A stretch of DNA of 64,000 nt. It comes from Methanosarcina sp. KYL-1. Lineage in GTDB: Archaea; Halobacteriota; Methanosarcinia; Methanosarcinales; Methanosarcinaceae. The position numbers and the translations under genes were made by a program. Location of the stretch: contig NZ_VOUA01000001.1 in NCBI RefSeq assembly GCF_024372725.1, positions 1 through 64,000 on the forward strand. The letters are read 5' to 3'. This document shows, piece by piece, positions 52,745 to 61,530 of the stretch (the stretch's first letter is position 1; each line of letters opens with the position of its first letter). The notes below the pieces were generated by a model. The model ran no database searches. It was not told where the DNA came from and saw only the letters and a program-made list of their open reading frames with translations.

Positions 52745-53230
52745 ATGCAATGCGAAATATGTGGTGCAGAGATTCACGGAAAGCCGATAAGCATTACAAT
52801 TGACAACAGTGAACTCCAGGTCTGTCCCAAATGTGCCCCGTATGGCAAACCCGTTGACAAGCGGTCCCCCGTTTCAAGGAAAATCTCGCCTGTAGCTCGT
52901 GTGGCACCACGAACCTTAAAGAGGCCACAAAAAGACTTTTTCGACATCTTGAAAGATGAACTCTTAGACAACTACGAACAGATTATCCGGGATGCCCGGG
53001 AAGCCCGGGGCTGGTCTCAGGAAGACCTGGCTGAAAAGATCAAGGAAAAAGCGTCCCTTATAAAAAAGATCGAACGCCGCGAAATCGTGCCCGAAGATTC
53101 CGTCCGAAAGAAGCTTGAACATACCCTCAACATCAGACTCACGGAACGGGTAGATGTTCTGGACCAGGAAGTTTCACACTTAAAGAAAGACACAACCCTG
53201 GGAGATATCGTTACAATCAAAAGAAAATAA
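52745..53230 (+). CDS. mbf1: Multiprotein bridging factor 1 homologue (aMBF1)
   Basis: 161 residues: an N-terminal zinc ribbon ([14 protein letters not shown], then [10 protein letters not shown], four Cys), a basic linker, and a Cro-type helix-turn-helix ([30 protein letters not shown]). It is a conserved archaeal transcription or translation factor. I chose ATG 52745 where the zinc ribbon begins; a GTG three codons upstream is possible. Divergent from PAN with 57 bp between the two starts. Confidence 0.95.
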   Translation: MQCEICGAEIHGKPISITIDNSELQVCPKCAPYGKPVDKRSPVSRKISPVARVAPRTLKRPQKDFFDILKDELLDNYEQIIRDAREARGWSQEDLAEKIKEKASLIKKIERREIVPEDSVRKKLEHTLNIRLTERVDVLDQEVSHLKKDTTLGDIVTIKRK

Positions 53231-53512
53231 GTTCCGATGCAGGGATTTGCCCTATGCAGGTTTTTTCAAGGCCTGGGTTTTGTCCCTCGATGGCCTGAAA
53301 GCCGTCAAAGGTCCTGTTCCGGAAGCAGCAGGGTGCTGAGTGCTGAGAGCGGAGTAGCTTTCCTTTTCTGCTTCTCCTGCTCTATATTGCCTTTTTTCCT
53401 GCTCTTTCGGGAAGCCCTTTAGATTTTACTTTTCTTTCTGGTCCAGTTTTCTTGACCCAGTTTTCTTGACCCAGTTTTCTTGATCCATTCTTCTGAGTTT
53501 ACTTTCCTGTAT
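53231..53512. other. Spacer with 14-bp repeat
   Basis: No gene seen. CCAGTTTTCTTGAC occurs three times with slight change at about 53441-53483. Confidence 0.6.
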
Positions 53513-54355
53513 TCAGAGTTCAATCTCTATATCGTATACTTTTTCCGGGTTTTCCTTGTGAATCACCCAGAATGGCTCTTCTCCGTGTGTTTCCATTAGC
53601 TTTATGGTTCTTTTGGGAATTGTCTTCGGACCAAGCACAGCACCGGGGCGGTCGGGGTCATCGATGTAATCCGTTTCCATCATAAAACGTGTCCCTTCCT
53701 CCAGGGCTTGCTCGATTGCCCCCTTGGCGGAGATAACTCCGGGGAAGACCCCAAGTTCTTCACAGACCTTTACCAGGGGAGGAGCATAGTGCTTGACCAC
53801 CCTGTACATTTTGATCCCCGTTTTTCTTGCCCTTTCCGCGATGTCCTTCAGTTCGGGCTCCCCCACGCTTTCGGTATGGAGCTGGACTGCGCAGTCCTGT
53901 TCTTTTCCCAGGGAAAAGGCATGTTCCATAACCCCGTTTGAAGCTTCCCACATCTCCTCCGACACGGGGTAGTGAGGGCGTCCGGACTTTATTCCCACAG
54001 CCAGCCCTTTTTCCACGTATCCCGCGGCAAGCTCGAGGCCGCTTTTCATGGTTTCTGCAGCCTCCCGGAGTTCCATGTACTCCGTAAGTTTTGAGATCTC
54101 GGCGGGGTGTACTCCCAGCACGGGAAAAGCTCCCACGCCCATCTCCCTGATTTTTGTAGCGATTTCCACGGTCTCATCAAAGACTGCGAGGTAATCTTCC
54201 GGCTCTTTAACCCTGACTCCAAGGGACCAGCTGGGTTTGGCGACCAGGATTATATGGGTCCCTCCTGCGTTTTTGAAGTCTTTTACGGCGTCAAGCCCCC
54301 TGGCCCGGGGGTCAATGTGCATGTGGTTATCGGTAATCGGGATTTTTGCAGGCAT
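53513..54355 (-). CDS. TatD-related metal-dependent hydrolase
   Basis: A 280-residue amidohydrolase-superfamily protein. Metal ligands are visible in ITDNHMHID (N-terminal HxH), GVHPAEI, the mid-protein QLHTES, and the late Asp in METDYID. It is related to TatD nucleases, but the archaeal branch has no proven substrate. GAGGTGGAAGA precedes the ATG. It stands alone. Confidence 0.88.
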   Translation of the reverse strand: MPAKIPITDNHMHIDPRARGLDAVKDFKNAGGTHIILVAKPSWSLGVRVKEPEDYLAVFDETVEIATKIREMGVGAFPVLGVHPAEISKLTEYMELREAAETMKSGLELAAGYVEKGLAVGIKSGRPHYPVSEEMWEASNGVMEHAFSLGKEQDCAVQLHTESVGEPELKDIAERARKTGIKMYRVVKHYAPPLVKVCEELGVFPGVISAKGAIEQALEEGTRFMMETDYIDDPDRPGAVLGPKTIPKRTIKLMETHGEEPFWVIHKENPEKVYDIEIEL

Positions 54356-54370
54356 TCTTCCACCTCAAAA

Positions 54371-54447
54371 GTTTCCTGTAGCCTTTTTATGTTTCCTGTA
54401 ACCTTTTAAGTTTCCTTCAGCCTTTTAAGTTTCCTGTAACCTTTTAT
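54371..54447. repeat. 19-bp repeat, 4 copies
   Basis: AAGTTTCCTGTAACCTTTT-type units repeat four times with small changes directly before the hydrolase start (minus strand). Confidence 0.85.
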
Positions 54448-54668
54448 AGCCGGCCTTCCGAATGCTGATCCGGCTTTGAGCTTCCTCTACTTCCCAAGAA
54501 TCATTGTTCTATAATATTATTACCCAAAAGTTGAAATATATAGGCTTACTTTGAGTAGCCGGGAAGATTCGAATATTTTTTCAATAAATTTTTTGAAAAG
54601 TTTTCCCCTTTTCAGCTTATTCAATCGCTACAGTTCTTTGAATGTGGACCTGAACATAAGGTGAGAAT

Positions 54669-55697
54669 ATGAGTAAAACTGCAGCAGTTATCAAAGGTGA
54701 CGGGGTAGGCCCCGAACTTGTGGATGCAATGCTTAAAGTCGCGGAAGCCGCCGGAACCGATGTGGAATTCATTATGTGTGAGGCCGGAGCCGGCTGGTGG
54801 GAAGAGCACGGAGGCAATTCCCTTATCCCGGATGAGACCTGGGACATCCTGGACAGTTCCGATGCCTCCTTTAAGGGCCCGACCACCACCCCCGGAGGGA
54901 TCGGTTCCCCGAGAAGTGTGGCCGTGTCCATCAGGAGAAAGTATGACCTCTATGCAAACGTGAGGCCCATAAAAACTTTCCCGAATTCCAATGCCCCCCT
55001 TGGAGACGTTGAACACATCTGTGTCCGGGAAGGGACGGAAGGCCTCTACATTGGTGAAGAAATCGCACTCACGGATGATGTTTCGATAGCTATTCGCAAA
55101 ATTACCCGCACGGCCTCAAGTAAGATTGCCCGCTATGCCTTTGAAGAAGCAAAGCGGAGAGGTTACGACGCTGTTGTCCCCATCCACAAGAGCAACATCC
55201 TTAAACTGACATGCGGCTCCTTCCTCGAGGAAGTTGAAAAAGTCGGGAAGGAATACCCTGACATTGAGGTCTGGCCTTACCACATCGACAACATCGCCAT
55301 GCAGCTTATCAAGAACCCGCAGATCTTCAACAAGAAAGTCCTCCTGTCCACCAACCTCTTCATGGACGTCATCAGTGAGGAGTGCTCGGCCCTGGTCGGC
55401 AGTATCGGGATGATCTACTCCGCCAATATCGGAGACAACTTTGCCATGTTCGAACCTGCCCACGGCTCCGCCCCCAAGTACGCAGGCCTGGACAAGGTAA
55501 ACCCTGTGGCAACCGTCCTTGCAGGGGCCTGGATGCTCGATTACCTGGGTGAAAAGGAGAAGTCCAAAGCCATCTTCAAAGCCACTGAGCGCGTGATTTC
55601 CGAAGGCAAGTACGTGACCTACGACCTCGGAGGCAGCGCAAAACTCAGCGAAATGGCTGGCGAGATTGCAAAATACACGGCAGAAATCCTGAAGTAA
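54669..55697 (+). CDS. icd: Isocitrate/isopropylmalate dehydrogenase family protein, probably isocitrate dehydrogenase
   Basis: A 342-residue beta-decarboxylating dehydrogenase. KGDGVGPELVDAML at the N-terminus, substrate Arg residues in SPRSVAVSIRRKYDLYANVRP, the catalytic Lys-Asp set in HKSNILKLTCG, and GDNFAMFEPAHGSAPKYAGLDKVNP for cofactor binding. The family also includes LeuB and homoisocitrate dehydrogenase. The convergent Re-citrate-synthase-like neighbour points to isocitrate. Converts isocitrate to 2-oxoglutarate in the oxidative partial TCA route. TATA-like sequence is near 54535; GGTGAGAAT precedes the ATG. Confidence 0.88.
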   Translation: MSKTAAVIKGDGVGPELVDAMLKVAEAAGTDVEFIMCEAGAGWWEEHGGNSLIPDETWDILDSSDASFKGPTTTPGGIGSPRSVAVSIRRKYDLYANVRPIKTFPNSNAPLGDVEHICVREGTEGLYIGEEIALTDDVSIAIRKITRTASSKIARYAFEEAKRRGYDAVVPIHKSNILKLTCGSFLEEVEKVGKEYPDIEVWPYHIDNIAMQLIKNPQIFNKKVLLSTNLFMDVISEECSALVGSIGMIYSANIGDNFAMFEPAHGSAPKYAGLDKVNPVATVLAGAWMLDYLGEKEKSKAIFKATERVISEGKYVTYDLGGSAKLSEMAGEIAKYTAEILK

Positions 55698-55720
55698 ACT
55701 TATAATGTATAGCTATTACG

Positions 55721-55890
55721 TAAAGTTCTGAAATAGTTCTAAAGTAGTTCTGAAGTAGTTCTGAAGTGTAAATTAGTGTGGGTTGATATGAGGTCTCAGG
55801 AGGACCTTATACCACTCCTTACATTCTATTTTTAATCCGATTTTTGAATTCTATTTTTAATCCTATATTTTGAATTCTATTTTTATCCGA
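55721..55890. repeat. Two repeat clusters in a convergent spacer
   Basis: AGTAGTTCTGA-type 11-bp units (about four, 55721-55768) and three copies of GAATTCTATTTTTAATCC-like 22-30-bp units (about 55822-55890) fill the gap between the converging icd and citrate synthase-like genes. Confidence 0.8.
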
Positions 55891-55899
55891 TTTTTTGTT

Positions 55900-57213
55900 T
55901 CATTCTTTAGGTTCAGGGATTTTTCCTTTATTTTTGAGCTTTCCCCTTCCGGTATGGGCCGGGTTGCAGATGGGCTGGTAAAGGAAGTATTTTTCGACGT
56001 AGGTCAGGAGTTCTTCATCCGAGATGCAGGAAACCCTCTCTTCGTTGTCGTAGAGCCTCTGGATATCCTGCTGGATGTTCAGAAGCCTTTCATCGTCTTT
56101 TTCGACTATTGTCTCCACATCAAGGAGTTCGTTTAAGGTTTCCTGGATCCTGTGGCGGATCACTTCCAGTCCCGAGGAGTCTCCTATAAGCAGGAGCCGT
56201 TTTCCACCCACCAGCTCGGGGGGATAGGGTTCGTAGTTGAAGGGGTTTTTCAGGACTCCTGCTGCATGAATCCCGGACTCGTGGGCAAAGATGTTTTTCC
56301 CGACAACCGCCTTGTTCCTGGGGACCCTGAGGCCCAGTTCCTTTTCCATAAATTTTGCAAAGCGGGTGATCGGTTCCAGGTTGTACTTCTCAAAGCCTTC
56401 CACCCTGTCTGCCAGGAAGAGGAGTATTTTTTCCATTTCGCTGTTCCCGGCGCGTTCCCCGATCCCCAGGAAAGTCACGCTGGTCCAGTTTGCTCCGTGC
56501 CAGAAGCCTGCAATGGAACTGGCAGCCCCAAACCCGTAGTCGTCGTGGACGTGGGTCTCTATGTTCTTTACCCCTATCTCTTTTTTGAGGTGCTGGACGA
56601 TTTTCGGGATCCCGTAAGGTTCGTCGATGTTAATGAAGGGCAGCCCGTATCCCACGGTGTCGCAGACCCTGATGATGCATTCCGGATCGATCTCCATGAT
56701 CTTTTCGACCAGGGGGAAGACAAAGCCATAGTTATCCGCCCTTGTCATGTCTTCCAGATGGGCCCGGGTGCGGAGCCCGTGGTCGACTGCGTACTGCAGG
56801 GCGTCCAGATACTTCTCTTCGGCTTCTTCCCTACCGGACAGCCTCATCTTTGAAAATATATGTGTATCGGAAACAGACATCAGGATCCCGGTTTCTTCAA
56901 GTCCGTCCACTTCCAGGATTTTGTCTATGTCGCTCCGGGCAGCCCTTGCCCAGCCTGTAATCTCTGGGCATTCGTAGCCCAGGTCGAACATGAGTTCTAC
57001 GGCGTCCCTGTCCCTTTTGTTGAAAACAAAAGCTTCCAGTTTTTCGATCCCTATCTCGTGCAGGTACTCATAGATCTGAAGTTTGTGTTCTCTGCTCAGG
57101 ACTATCCCTGGCATCTGGGAGCCGTCGCGGATAGTGCTGTCGCTTATGAATATTTCATTTCCATAGGGCAGCTTTAATTTGGGCAGATCATCATATGATT
57201 CGTAAACCTTCAT
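55900..57213 (-). CDS. Re-citrate synthase / homocitrate synthase family protein
   Basis: A 437-residue TIM-barrel acyltransferase of the LeuA/homocitrate synthase superfamily. The catalytic start ISDSTIRDGSQMPGI binds the oxoacid and metal; ETHVHDDYGFGAASSIAG carries the metal His pair; FAHESGIHAAGVLKNP is also conserved. Proteins of this subgroup in some anaerobes are Re-face citrate synthases and not homocitrate synthases. With icd opposite it, it would feed 2-oxoglutarate formation. AGTAAGGAGGAAAAGGG is a strong ribosome site before the ATG. Confidence 0.85.
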   Translation of the reverse strand: MKVYESYDDLPKLKLPYGNEIFISDSTIRDGSQMPGIVLSREHKLQIYEYLHEIGIEKLEAFVFNKRDRDAVELMFDLGYECPEITGWARAARSDIDKILEVDGLEETGILMSVSDTHIFSKMRLSGREEAEEKYLDALQYAVDHGLRTRAHLEDMTRADNYGFVFPLVEKIMEIDPECIIRVCDTVGYGLPFINIDEPYGIPKIVQHLKKEIGVKNIETHVHDDYGFGAASSIAGFWHGANWTSVTFLGIGERAGNSEMEKILLFLADRVEGFEKYNLEPITRFAKFMEKELGLRVPRNKAVVGKNIFAHESGIHAAGVLKNPFNYEPYPPELVGGKRLLLIGDSSGLEVIRHRIQETLNELLDVETIVEKDDERLLNIQQDIQRLYDNEERVSCISDEELLTYVEKYFLYQPICNPAHTGRGKLKNKGKIPEPKE

Positions 57214-58354
57214 CCCTTTTCCTCCTTACTTTCAAATTGCAGTGCCCTTTCTCGGGGGAGCGGGCTTGCACTGCCGGGGGGTCTTTTTCCTGTGTGAAAA
57301 AAATGCTATCATGCATTATAATGTTGGAAAAACCAGGTGCAATAAACGGGAAATTTCTCCTTCTTTCCCCTAAAAATATTTTTTGGAGCCCTACTTATGT
57401 TTCCCTTATGGCAGGTAATCTGCACACATATATGTGGTTATAGTTGAAATCTCTTTCTTTTAAAGGGAAAAATTTATTTTAACTATTATATAATATCTCT
57501 CCCAAATACAATCCAAATCCAATATAAGTCTGGTATATGATGAAGAATAAGTCTGGTATATGATGAAGATTTAAGAATATATGCTTGCAGAAGACCCATT
57601 TTTCCATTATTTTTCGTTTTATCCCTAAATTTCTTTTTCTCCCAATTTTTTTCCTTTTTTCCAATGTTTTTTTCTTTTTTCCCTGCTTTCCTCCCTCTCC
57701 ACTTTTTACTATTTTCTCTAAATACACAATTAAAATTTTGATTATTATGGCATGAAGGTAAACTAATACCTCGATTCCAAAAGAAGCACACATATTTTGG
57801 GAAAAGTTGCCTTTCAGGTTTTGGCTGTATAATCCGAAGTTCAGGTTTTAATTCTTATCTTCAGGGATTTACTTCTGGGAAAAGCCGGCCAATTCGGGGC
57901 CGTTGAGAGCCCCGGTACCCGGAACTCAGATTGAAAACGGTTTTCAGGGACAACAGGGGGAAGGAATTCCGGTGGCAGATATTCTGGAATCATATCGCTA
58001 GCAGGTATTAAATTAGTACGGAGATAACCTTTTCCTGCGGGCGTTTTCTCAATTTCAGTTCCTGCATGAACGGGTATTTTATTTGAACTTCCGGATGTTG
58101 CATGAAAGTTTACTTTCCTGAAGTTCACTACTTCTCGATAATAAGGTATATCTAGAACAAATTATATTTATATTCAAGTTGATCTGAATTAGATAATTTA
58201 TATATTTCCGGGCATATAATTCGTAACTTGCCCGGGTTAATCCAAAGTTAATTTAATAAAATTCAGAATTATAGTTGCATATATTTAATTAAATTCTTAT
58301 CGGCACATATTTAATTTACATTCGGTATATTTGCTTTACTTTACCAGGTGGAAC
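57214..58354. other. 1.1-kb spacer without a supported gene
   Basis: Nothing certain. A 22-bp direct repeat (AAGTCTGGTATATGATGAAG core) occurs at about 57524-57571. Minus-strand frames at about 57480-57790 are Lys/Phe-rich low complexity. A 95-codon minus-strand frame at 57841-58128 (GTG start, Pro-rich) has fair codon use and could be a small gene or fragment, but nothing recognisable supports it. Promoter elements for cbiT are probably at 58190-58330. Confidence 0.4.
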
Positions 58355-58906
58355 ATGTCCGAAATAATAAGTGTTAGCGGCGGTCCGACAAAACCGGAAA
58401 TAATTGCGGTGTCCCTCTTTAAGCTCGGGCTGCAGGATGGGGACCGGTTTGCAGACGTAGGCTGCGGCACGGGATCGGTGTCCATTGCAGCAGCCCGGAT
58501 TGCCCGGGACCTGAAAATCTACGCAATCGATGCCCGTGAGGAAGCCCTTAAAGCTACCGAAACGAACTTCAGGAATTTCAATGTCGGGAATGCCAGGCTT
58601 TTTGCCGGGGAAGCCTCTGAAATCCTGGGCTCGGAAGAACTCATCGATTCAATAGACTGTGCTTTTGTCGGCGGGACGAAAAACATTGAATCCGTGCTTG
58701 AGAATCTGGTCAAAAAGAATGCCCGGAGCATTGTGGTAAACGCCGTCCGCATCGAGACCGTAGTAAGGACGATTGAAGCCATGAAAAAGCTTGGGATTTT
58801 TGATGAAGTCGTCCATGTGGCTGTTTCGAGGAGTGCGCCGATTGCCGGAGAAACCATGTTCAAGCCGGAAAACCCGGTGTACATAGTTGCAGGAAAAAAG
58901 CACTGA
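58355..58906 (+). CDS. cbiT: Cobalt-precorrin-6B C15-methyltransferase (decarboxylating) CbiT
   Basis: A 183-residue SAM methyltransferase: ADVGCGTGSVSIAAA (motif I), YAIDAREEAL (motif II), DCAFVGGTKNIESVL. Methylates C15 and decarboxylates the C12 acetate of the corrin precursor. N-terminal SGGPTKPEIIAVSL is the family start. I chose ATG 58355 with AGGTGG upstream. It is the first gene of the cluster T-L-F-G(N)-G(C)-H-C on the anaerobic cobalamin route. Confidence 0.95.
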   Translation: MSEIISVSGGPTKPEIIAVSLFKLGLQDGDRFADVGCGTGSVSIAAARIARDLKIYAIDAREEALKATETNFRNFNVGNARLFAGEASEILGSEELIDSIDCAFVGGTKNIESVLENLVKKNARSIVVNAVRIETVVRTIEAMKKLGIFDEVVHVAVSRSAPIAGETMFKPENPVYIVAGKKH

Positions 58907-58908
58907 AA

Positions 58909-58968
58909 AAACAATTGCTGAAGAAACAATTGCTGAAGAAACAATTGCTGAAGAAACAATTGCTGAAT
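58909..58968. repeat. 15-bp tandem repeat, 4 copies, directly after cbiT
   Basis: AAACAATTGCTGAAG repeated four times, beginning 3 bp after the cbiT stop, each with palindromic CAATTG. Confidence 0.95.
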
Positions 58969-59052
58969 ATGCAAGTGTAAGAAGATAAGCGCTAAATTCA
59001 TGTCCTGAATTCATGCCTTTACATTTACCTTTGATATCTATGGAGCGATAAG

Positions 59053-59661
59053 ATGTTAATAGGAGTAGGACTTGGTCCCGGAGACCCTGAACTTCTGACC
59101 CTGAAAGCGGTTAATGTTTTGAAAAACAGCGATAAAGTATACGTGCCCGGGCGCATGGCAGAAGAGCTTGTTGCCCCTTATGCGGATGCCGAAATCCTTG
59201 AGTTCCCCATGATAAGGGATATCGAGGTCCTCAATGCCCTCTGGAAAGAAAATGCCGACAGGGTGGCAGAAGAGGCAAGGAATGGAACCGTGGCTTTCGG
59301 GCTTATAGGCGACCCTAACTTTTTCTCCACTTTCACTCACCTTAAAAAAGTTATGCGTAAGCACTACCCGGACGTCGAGGTCGCAACCATCCCCGGCATT
59401 AGTTCCATCACCTCTTTTGCCGCCAGGACTGATGTGGCGGTTGAAAGTTCCTTTGAGGTCAGCGACGGCTCGGAGATCGGGTACAAGATCCACCTGAAAG
59501 CCACGCAGCCGAAAAAGATTGTGGAACAGCTCGAAGCTGAAGGGTATACGGAGTTTGTCTTTGCAGAAAAGCTCTTTTCGGACAGCGAAGTTATAATCAG
59601 CAAAAAAGAAGAGATCCCGGAAAAAGGGAATTATTTCAGCATCATCTACGGCAAAAAATAA
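59053..59661 (+). CDS. cbiL: Cobalt-factor II C20-methyltransferase CbiL
   Basis: 202 residues of the tetrapyrrole methylase fold: GVGLGPGDPELLTLKAV at the N-terminus and FGLIGDPNFFSTFTHL at the SAM site. Methylates C20 of cobalt-factor II. GGAGCGATAAG is a good ribosome site. It is slightly shorter than typical CbiL (220-240). Follows cbiT after 146 bp that include a repeat array. Confidence 0.95.
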   Translation: MLIGVGLGPGDPELLTLKAVNVLKNSDKVYVPGRMAEELVAPYADAEILEFPMIRDIEVLNALWKENADRVAEEARNGTVAFGLIGDPNFFSTFTHLKKVMRKHYPDVEVATIPGISSITSFAARTDVAVESSFEVSDGSEIGYKIHLKATQPKKIVEQLEAEGYTEFVFAEKLFSDSEVIISKKEEIPEKGNYFSIIYGKK

Positions 59662-59739
59662 ATGCGGCCAGATAAGGGTATCCGGAATTTGAGGTATCCT
59701 GGCAGCCAGGTTAAGCAAGAAAGCAAAGGGAATGGTCAG

Positions 59740-60468
59740 ATGGAAAGGAAAGTTTATTTTGTAGGGGCAGGCCCCGGAAACCCCAAACTCATTACCGTGC
59801 TGGGGCGCGAAATGCTTGAAAAAGCGGACCTTGTGATGTATGCGGGTTCCCTTGTAAACCCCGAGGTCCTTAACTACGCAAAAGGAGAAACCGTGGACAG
59901 CTACGGGTTGACCCTTGACGAGACCACGAAAATAATCGCAGAAGCAGTCGATGCAGGGAAATTCGTGGTCAGGCTCCACAGTGGAGACCCCTCCCTCTAC
60001 GGGTCCGTTATTGAGCAGATGGAAGAGCTGAGAAAATACGACATTGAAGTCGAAAGGGTTGCAGGCGTCTCTTCGGTTTTTGCAAGTGCAGCTGCTCTTG
60101 GTACCCAGCTGACCTTAAACGGGGTCTCCGATACCCTCATCATCACCCGCCCTGCGGGAAAGACCCTGGAAAAAGACCTCATCCCCGAGCTTTCTGCCTA
60201 TAACACGACAATGGCGATTTTCCTCGGCACCCAGAAGATCCGGGAAATCATGGAGAAAGTCACCTGCCCGAAAGACACTCCTGTGGCAGTGGTTTTCCAT
60301 GCTTCCTGGGAAGATGAGGAAGTTATCACAGGGACTGTAGAAGACATTGCTGATAAGGTAAAGGATGCCGGGATCACGCGCTCGGCAATGATTATTATCG
60401 GCGGGGTTGTCGACCCCAAAAACTACAGGAGGTCCTACTTATACGGAGTGCCCCAGGAACCGCTGTAA
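59740..60468 (+). CDS. cbiF: Cobalt-precorrin-4 C11-methyltransferase CbiF
   Basis: A 242-residue tetrapyrrole methylase: [38 protein letters not shown] and TRPAGKTLE. Methylates C11. I chose ATG 59740 (MERKVYFVG), where similarity begins. The last 28 bp overlap the conserved N-terminal frame of cbiG, and the cbiG ribosome site AGGAGG lies inside this gene. Confidence 0.96.
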   Translation: MERKVYFVGAGPGNPKLITVLGREMLEKADLVMYAGSLVNPEVLNYAKGETVDSYGLTLDETTKIIAEAVDAGKFVVRLHSGDPSLYGSVIEQMEELRKYDIEVERVAGVSSVFASAAALGTQLTLNGVSDTLIITRPAGKTLEKDLIPELSAYNTTMAIFLGTQKIREIMEKVTCPKDTPVAVVFHASWEDEEVITGTVEDIADKVKDAGITRSAMIIIGGVVDPKNYRRSYLYGVPQEPL

Positions 60469-61001
60469 TTACATTTGAAAGGAACCGGGAAATTGCTGCC
60501 CGGATAGCGGAGCATCTGGGAGCCGACCTCCTCCTTTACGAAAAGGGAATATTCGAAACGGCTTTTGAAAAGTATGGGGCAATCGTTGCGGTCTTTGCCA
60601 CAGGCATCGTGGTCAGGGACATAGCCCCCCTTCTGAATAATAAGTGGTCGGACCCCGCCGTGGTCGTTGTGGACTCTAACCTGAACTTCGCAATTCCCCT
60701 TCTCGGGGGCCACCACGGGGCAAACGAAATCGCTCGAAAGCTTTCGGAACTCGGGGCAGTCCCTGTGCTCACCACTGCCACGGAAGTGCACGGGAAACCC
60801 TCGGTTGAGGGAATAGCCGACCGCCTGGGCTGTGAGATCTTCAATAAAGCCTCCACGGTAGCCGTAAACTGTGCACTCCTTGACCAGGAGGTTGAGGTCC
60901 TTGAAGTGAAAGGGCCAAGAATTGTCGTCGTGGACGAGGATGTCTCCGTGCTCATCAGGAAGCGGCAGGAGTCGGCCTGGCAGGAAAGCAACACAGATTG
61001 A
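60441..61001 (+). CDS. cbiG: Cobalt-precorrin-5A hydrolase CbiG, N-terminal domain gene (probable AUA start)
   Basis: The domain opens the ring delta-lactone with loss of acetaldehyde. The frame contains CbiG-type sequence before any ordinary start codon: [40 protein letters not shown] and [13 protein letters not shown]. Downstream are [15 protein letters not shown] and [18 protein letters not shown]. The first ATG/GTG/TTG is GTG at 60609, deep in the domain. AGGAGG at 60427-60432 sits 8 nt before ATA 60441, the likely start. Ends TGA 60999-61001; the C-terminal domain is a separate gene. Confidence 0.8.
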   Translation: MRSAPGTAVITFERNREIAARIAEHLGADLLLYEKGIFETAFEKYGAIVAVFATGIVVRDIAPLLNNKWSDPAVVVVDSNLNFAIPLLGGHHGANEIARKLSELGAVPVLTTATEVHGKPSVEGIADRLGCEIFNKASTVAVNCALLDQEVEVLEVKGPRIVVVDEDVSVLIRKRQESAWQESNTD

Positions 61002-61009
61002 AATTGATT

Positions 61010-61124
61010 GAAGTTAATTGAAGTTAATTGAAGTTAATTGAAGTTAATTGAAGTTATTGAAGTTAATTGAAGTTAATTGAAGTTATTGAAGTTAATTGAA
61101 GTTAATTGAAGTTAATTGAATTGA
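61010..61124. repeat. 11-bp tandem repeat between the two cbiG genes
   Basis: AAGTTAATTGA is repeated about ten times with two shortened units (AAGTTATTGA), directly after the N-terminal cbiG stop. The unit is not a multiple of three, so the array also shifts frame between the two domains. Confidence 0.93.
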
Positions 61125-61152
61125 TAGCTAACCGAGCCTACAGCTGCATTAA

Positions 61153-61530
61153 ATGGCAGCAGACAGACGATTACGGATGATCATAGGAATCGGAACCCGC
61201 AGGGGCATAACAACAGAAGAAGTCGTTGAGGCTGTGAAGCAGGCGCTCGAGGAGTGCGGGGCGAGCCTTGAAGAAGTCACGGCCTTCGCCTCTGCGAAAC
61301 TCAAGGAAAATGAACAGGGACTGCTGGAAGCAGGAGAACTGCTCGGCATTCCGGTTAATTTTTTGCCGGACGAAGTGCTGAACAGCTACAACCCCCCTTC
61401 CTCGTCCCAGGCTTCGCGCTTCGGGTTAAAAGGGGTTGCAGAGCCTGCGGCCCTGGCCCTCTCGGAAAAAAAAGAATTGATTTGCAGGAAGAAAGTCTAT
61501 GGCAGAGTCACAATCGCAATCGCAAGATAA
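61153..61530 (+). CDS. CbiG C-terminal domain gene
   Basis: 125 residues matching the CbiG C-terminal domain: IIGIGTRRGITTEEVVEAVKQAL, ASAKLKENEQGLLEAG, and NSYNPPSSSQASRFGLKGVAEPAALAL. Normally fused behind the hydrolase domain. It starts at ATG 61153 (MAADRRLR) and overlaps cbiH by 32 bp. Its frame differs from that of the N-terminal gene, so a single chain would need frameshifting. Split but apparently intact. Confidence 0.88.
   Translation: MAADRRLRMIIGIGTRRGITTEEVVEAVKQALEECGASLEEVTAFASAKLKENEQGLLEAGELLGIPVNFLPDEVLNSYNPPSSSQASRFGLKGVAEPAALALSEKKELICRKKVYGRVTIAIAR

Noticed and set aside
57479-57793. 101- to 104-codon minus-strand frames
   Set aside because: Lys/Phe-rich translation of an AT- and pyrimidine-rich spacer; no start signals.
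57841-58128. 95-codon minus-strand Pro-rich frame
   Set aside because: Fair codon use but no recognisable domain, GTG start without ribosome site; kept only as a remark in the spacer entry.
58130-58354. Cobalamin riboswitch ahead of cbiT
   Set aside because: No B12-box-like sequence; the region is AT-rich throughout.
60400-60470. Programmed -1 frameshift making a CbiF-CbiG fusion
   Set aside because: The frames are related by -1 and CAAAAAC lies in the overlap, but it is not a full slippery heptamer, and a well-placed AGGAGG points to separate initiation.
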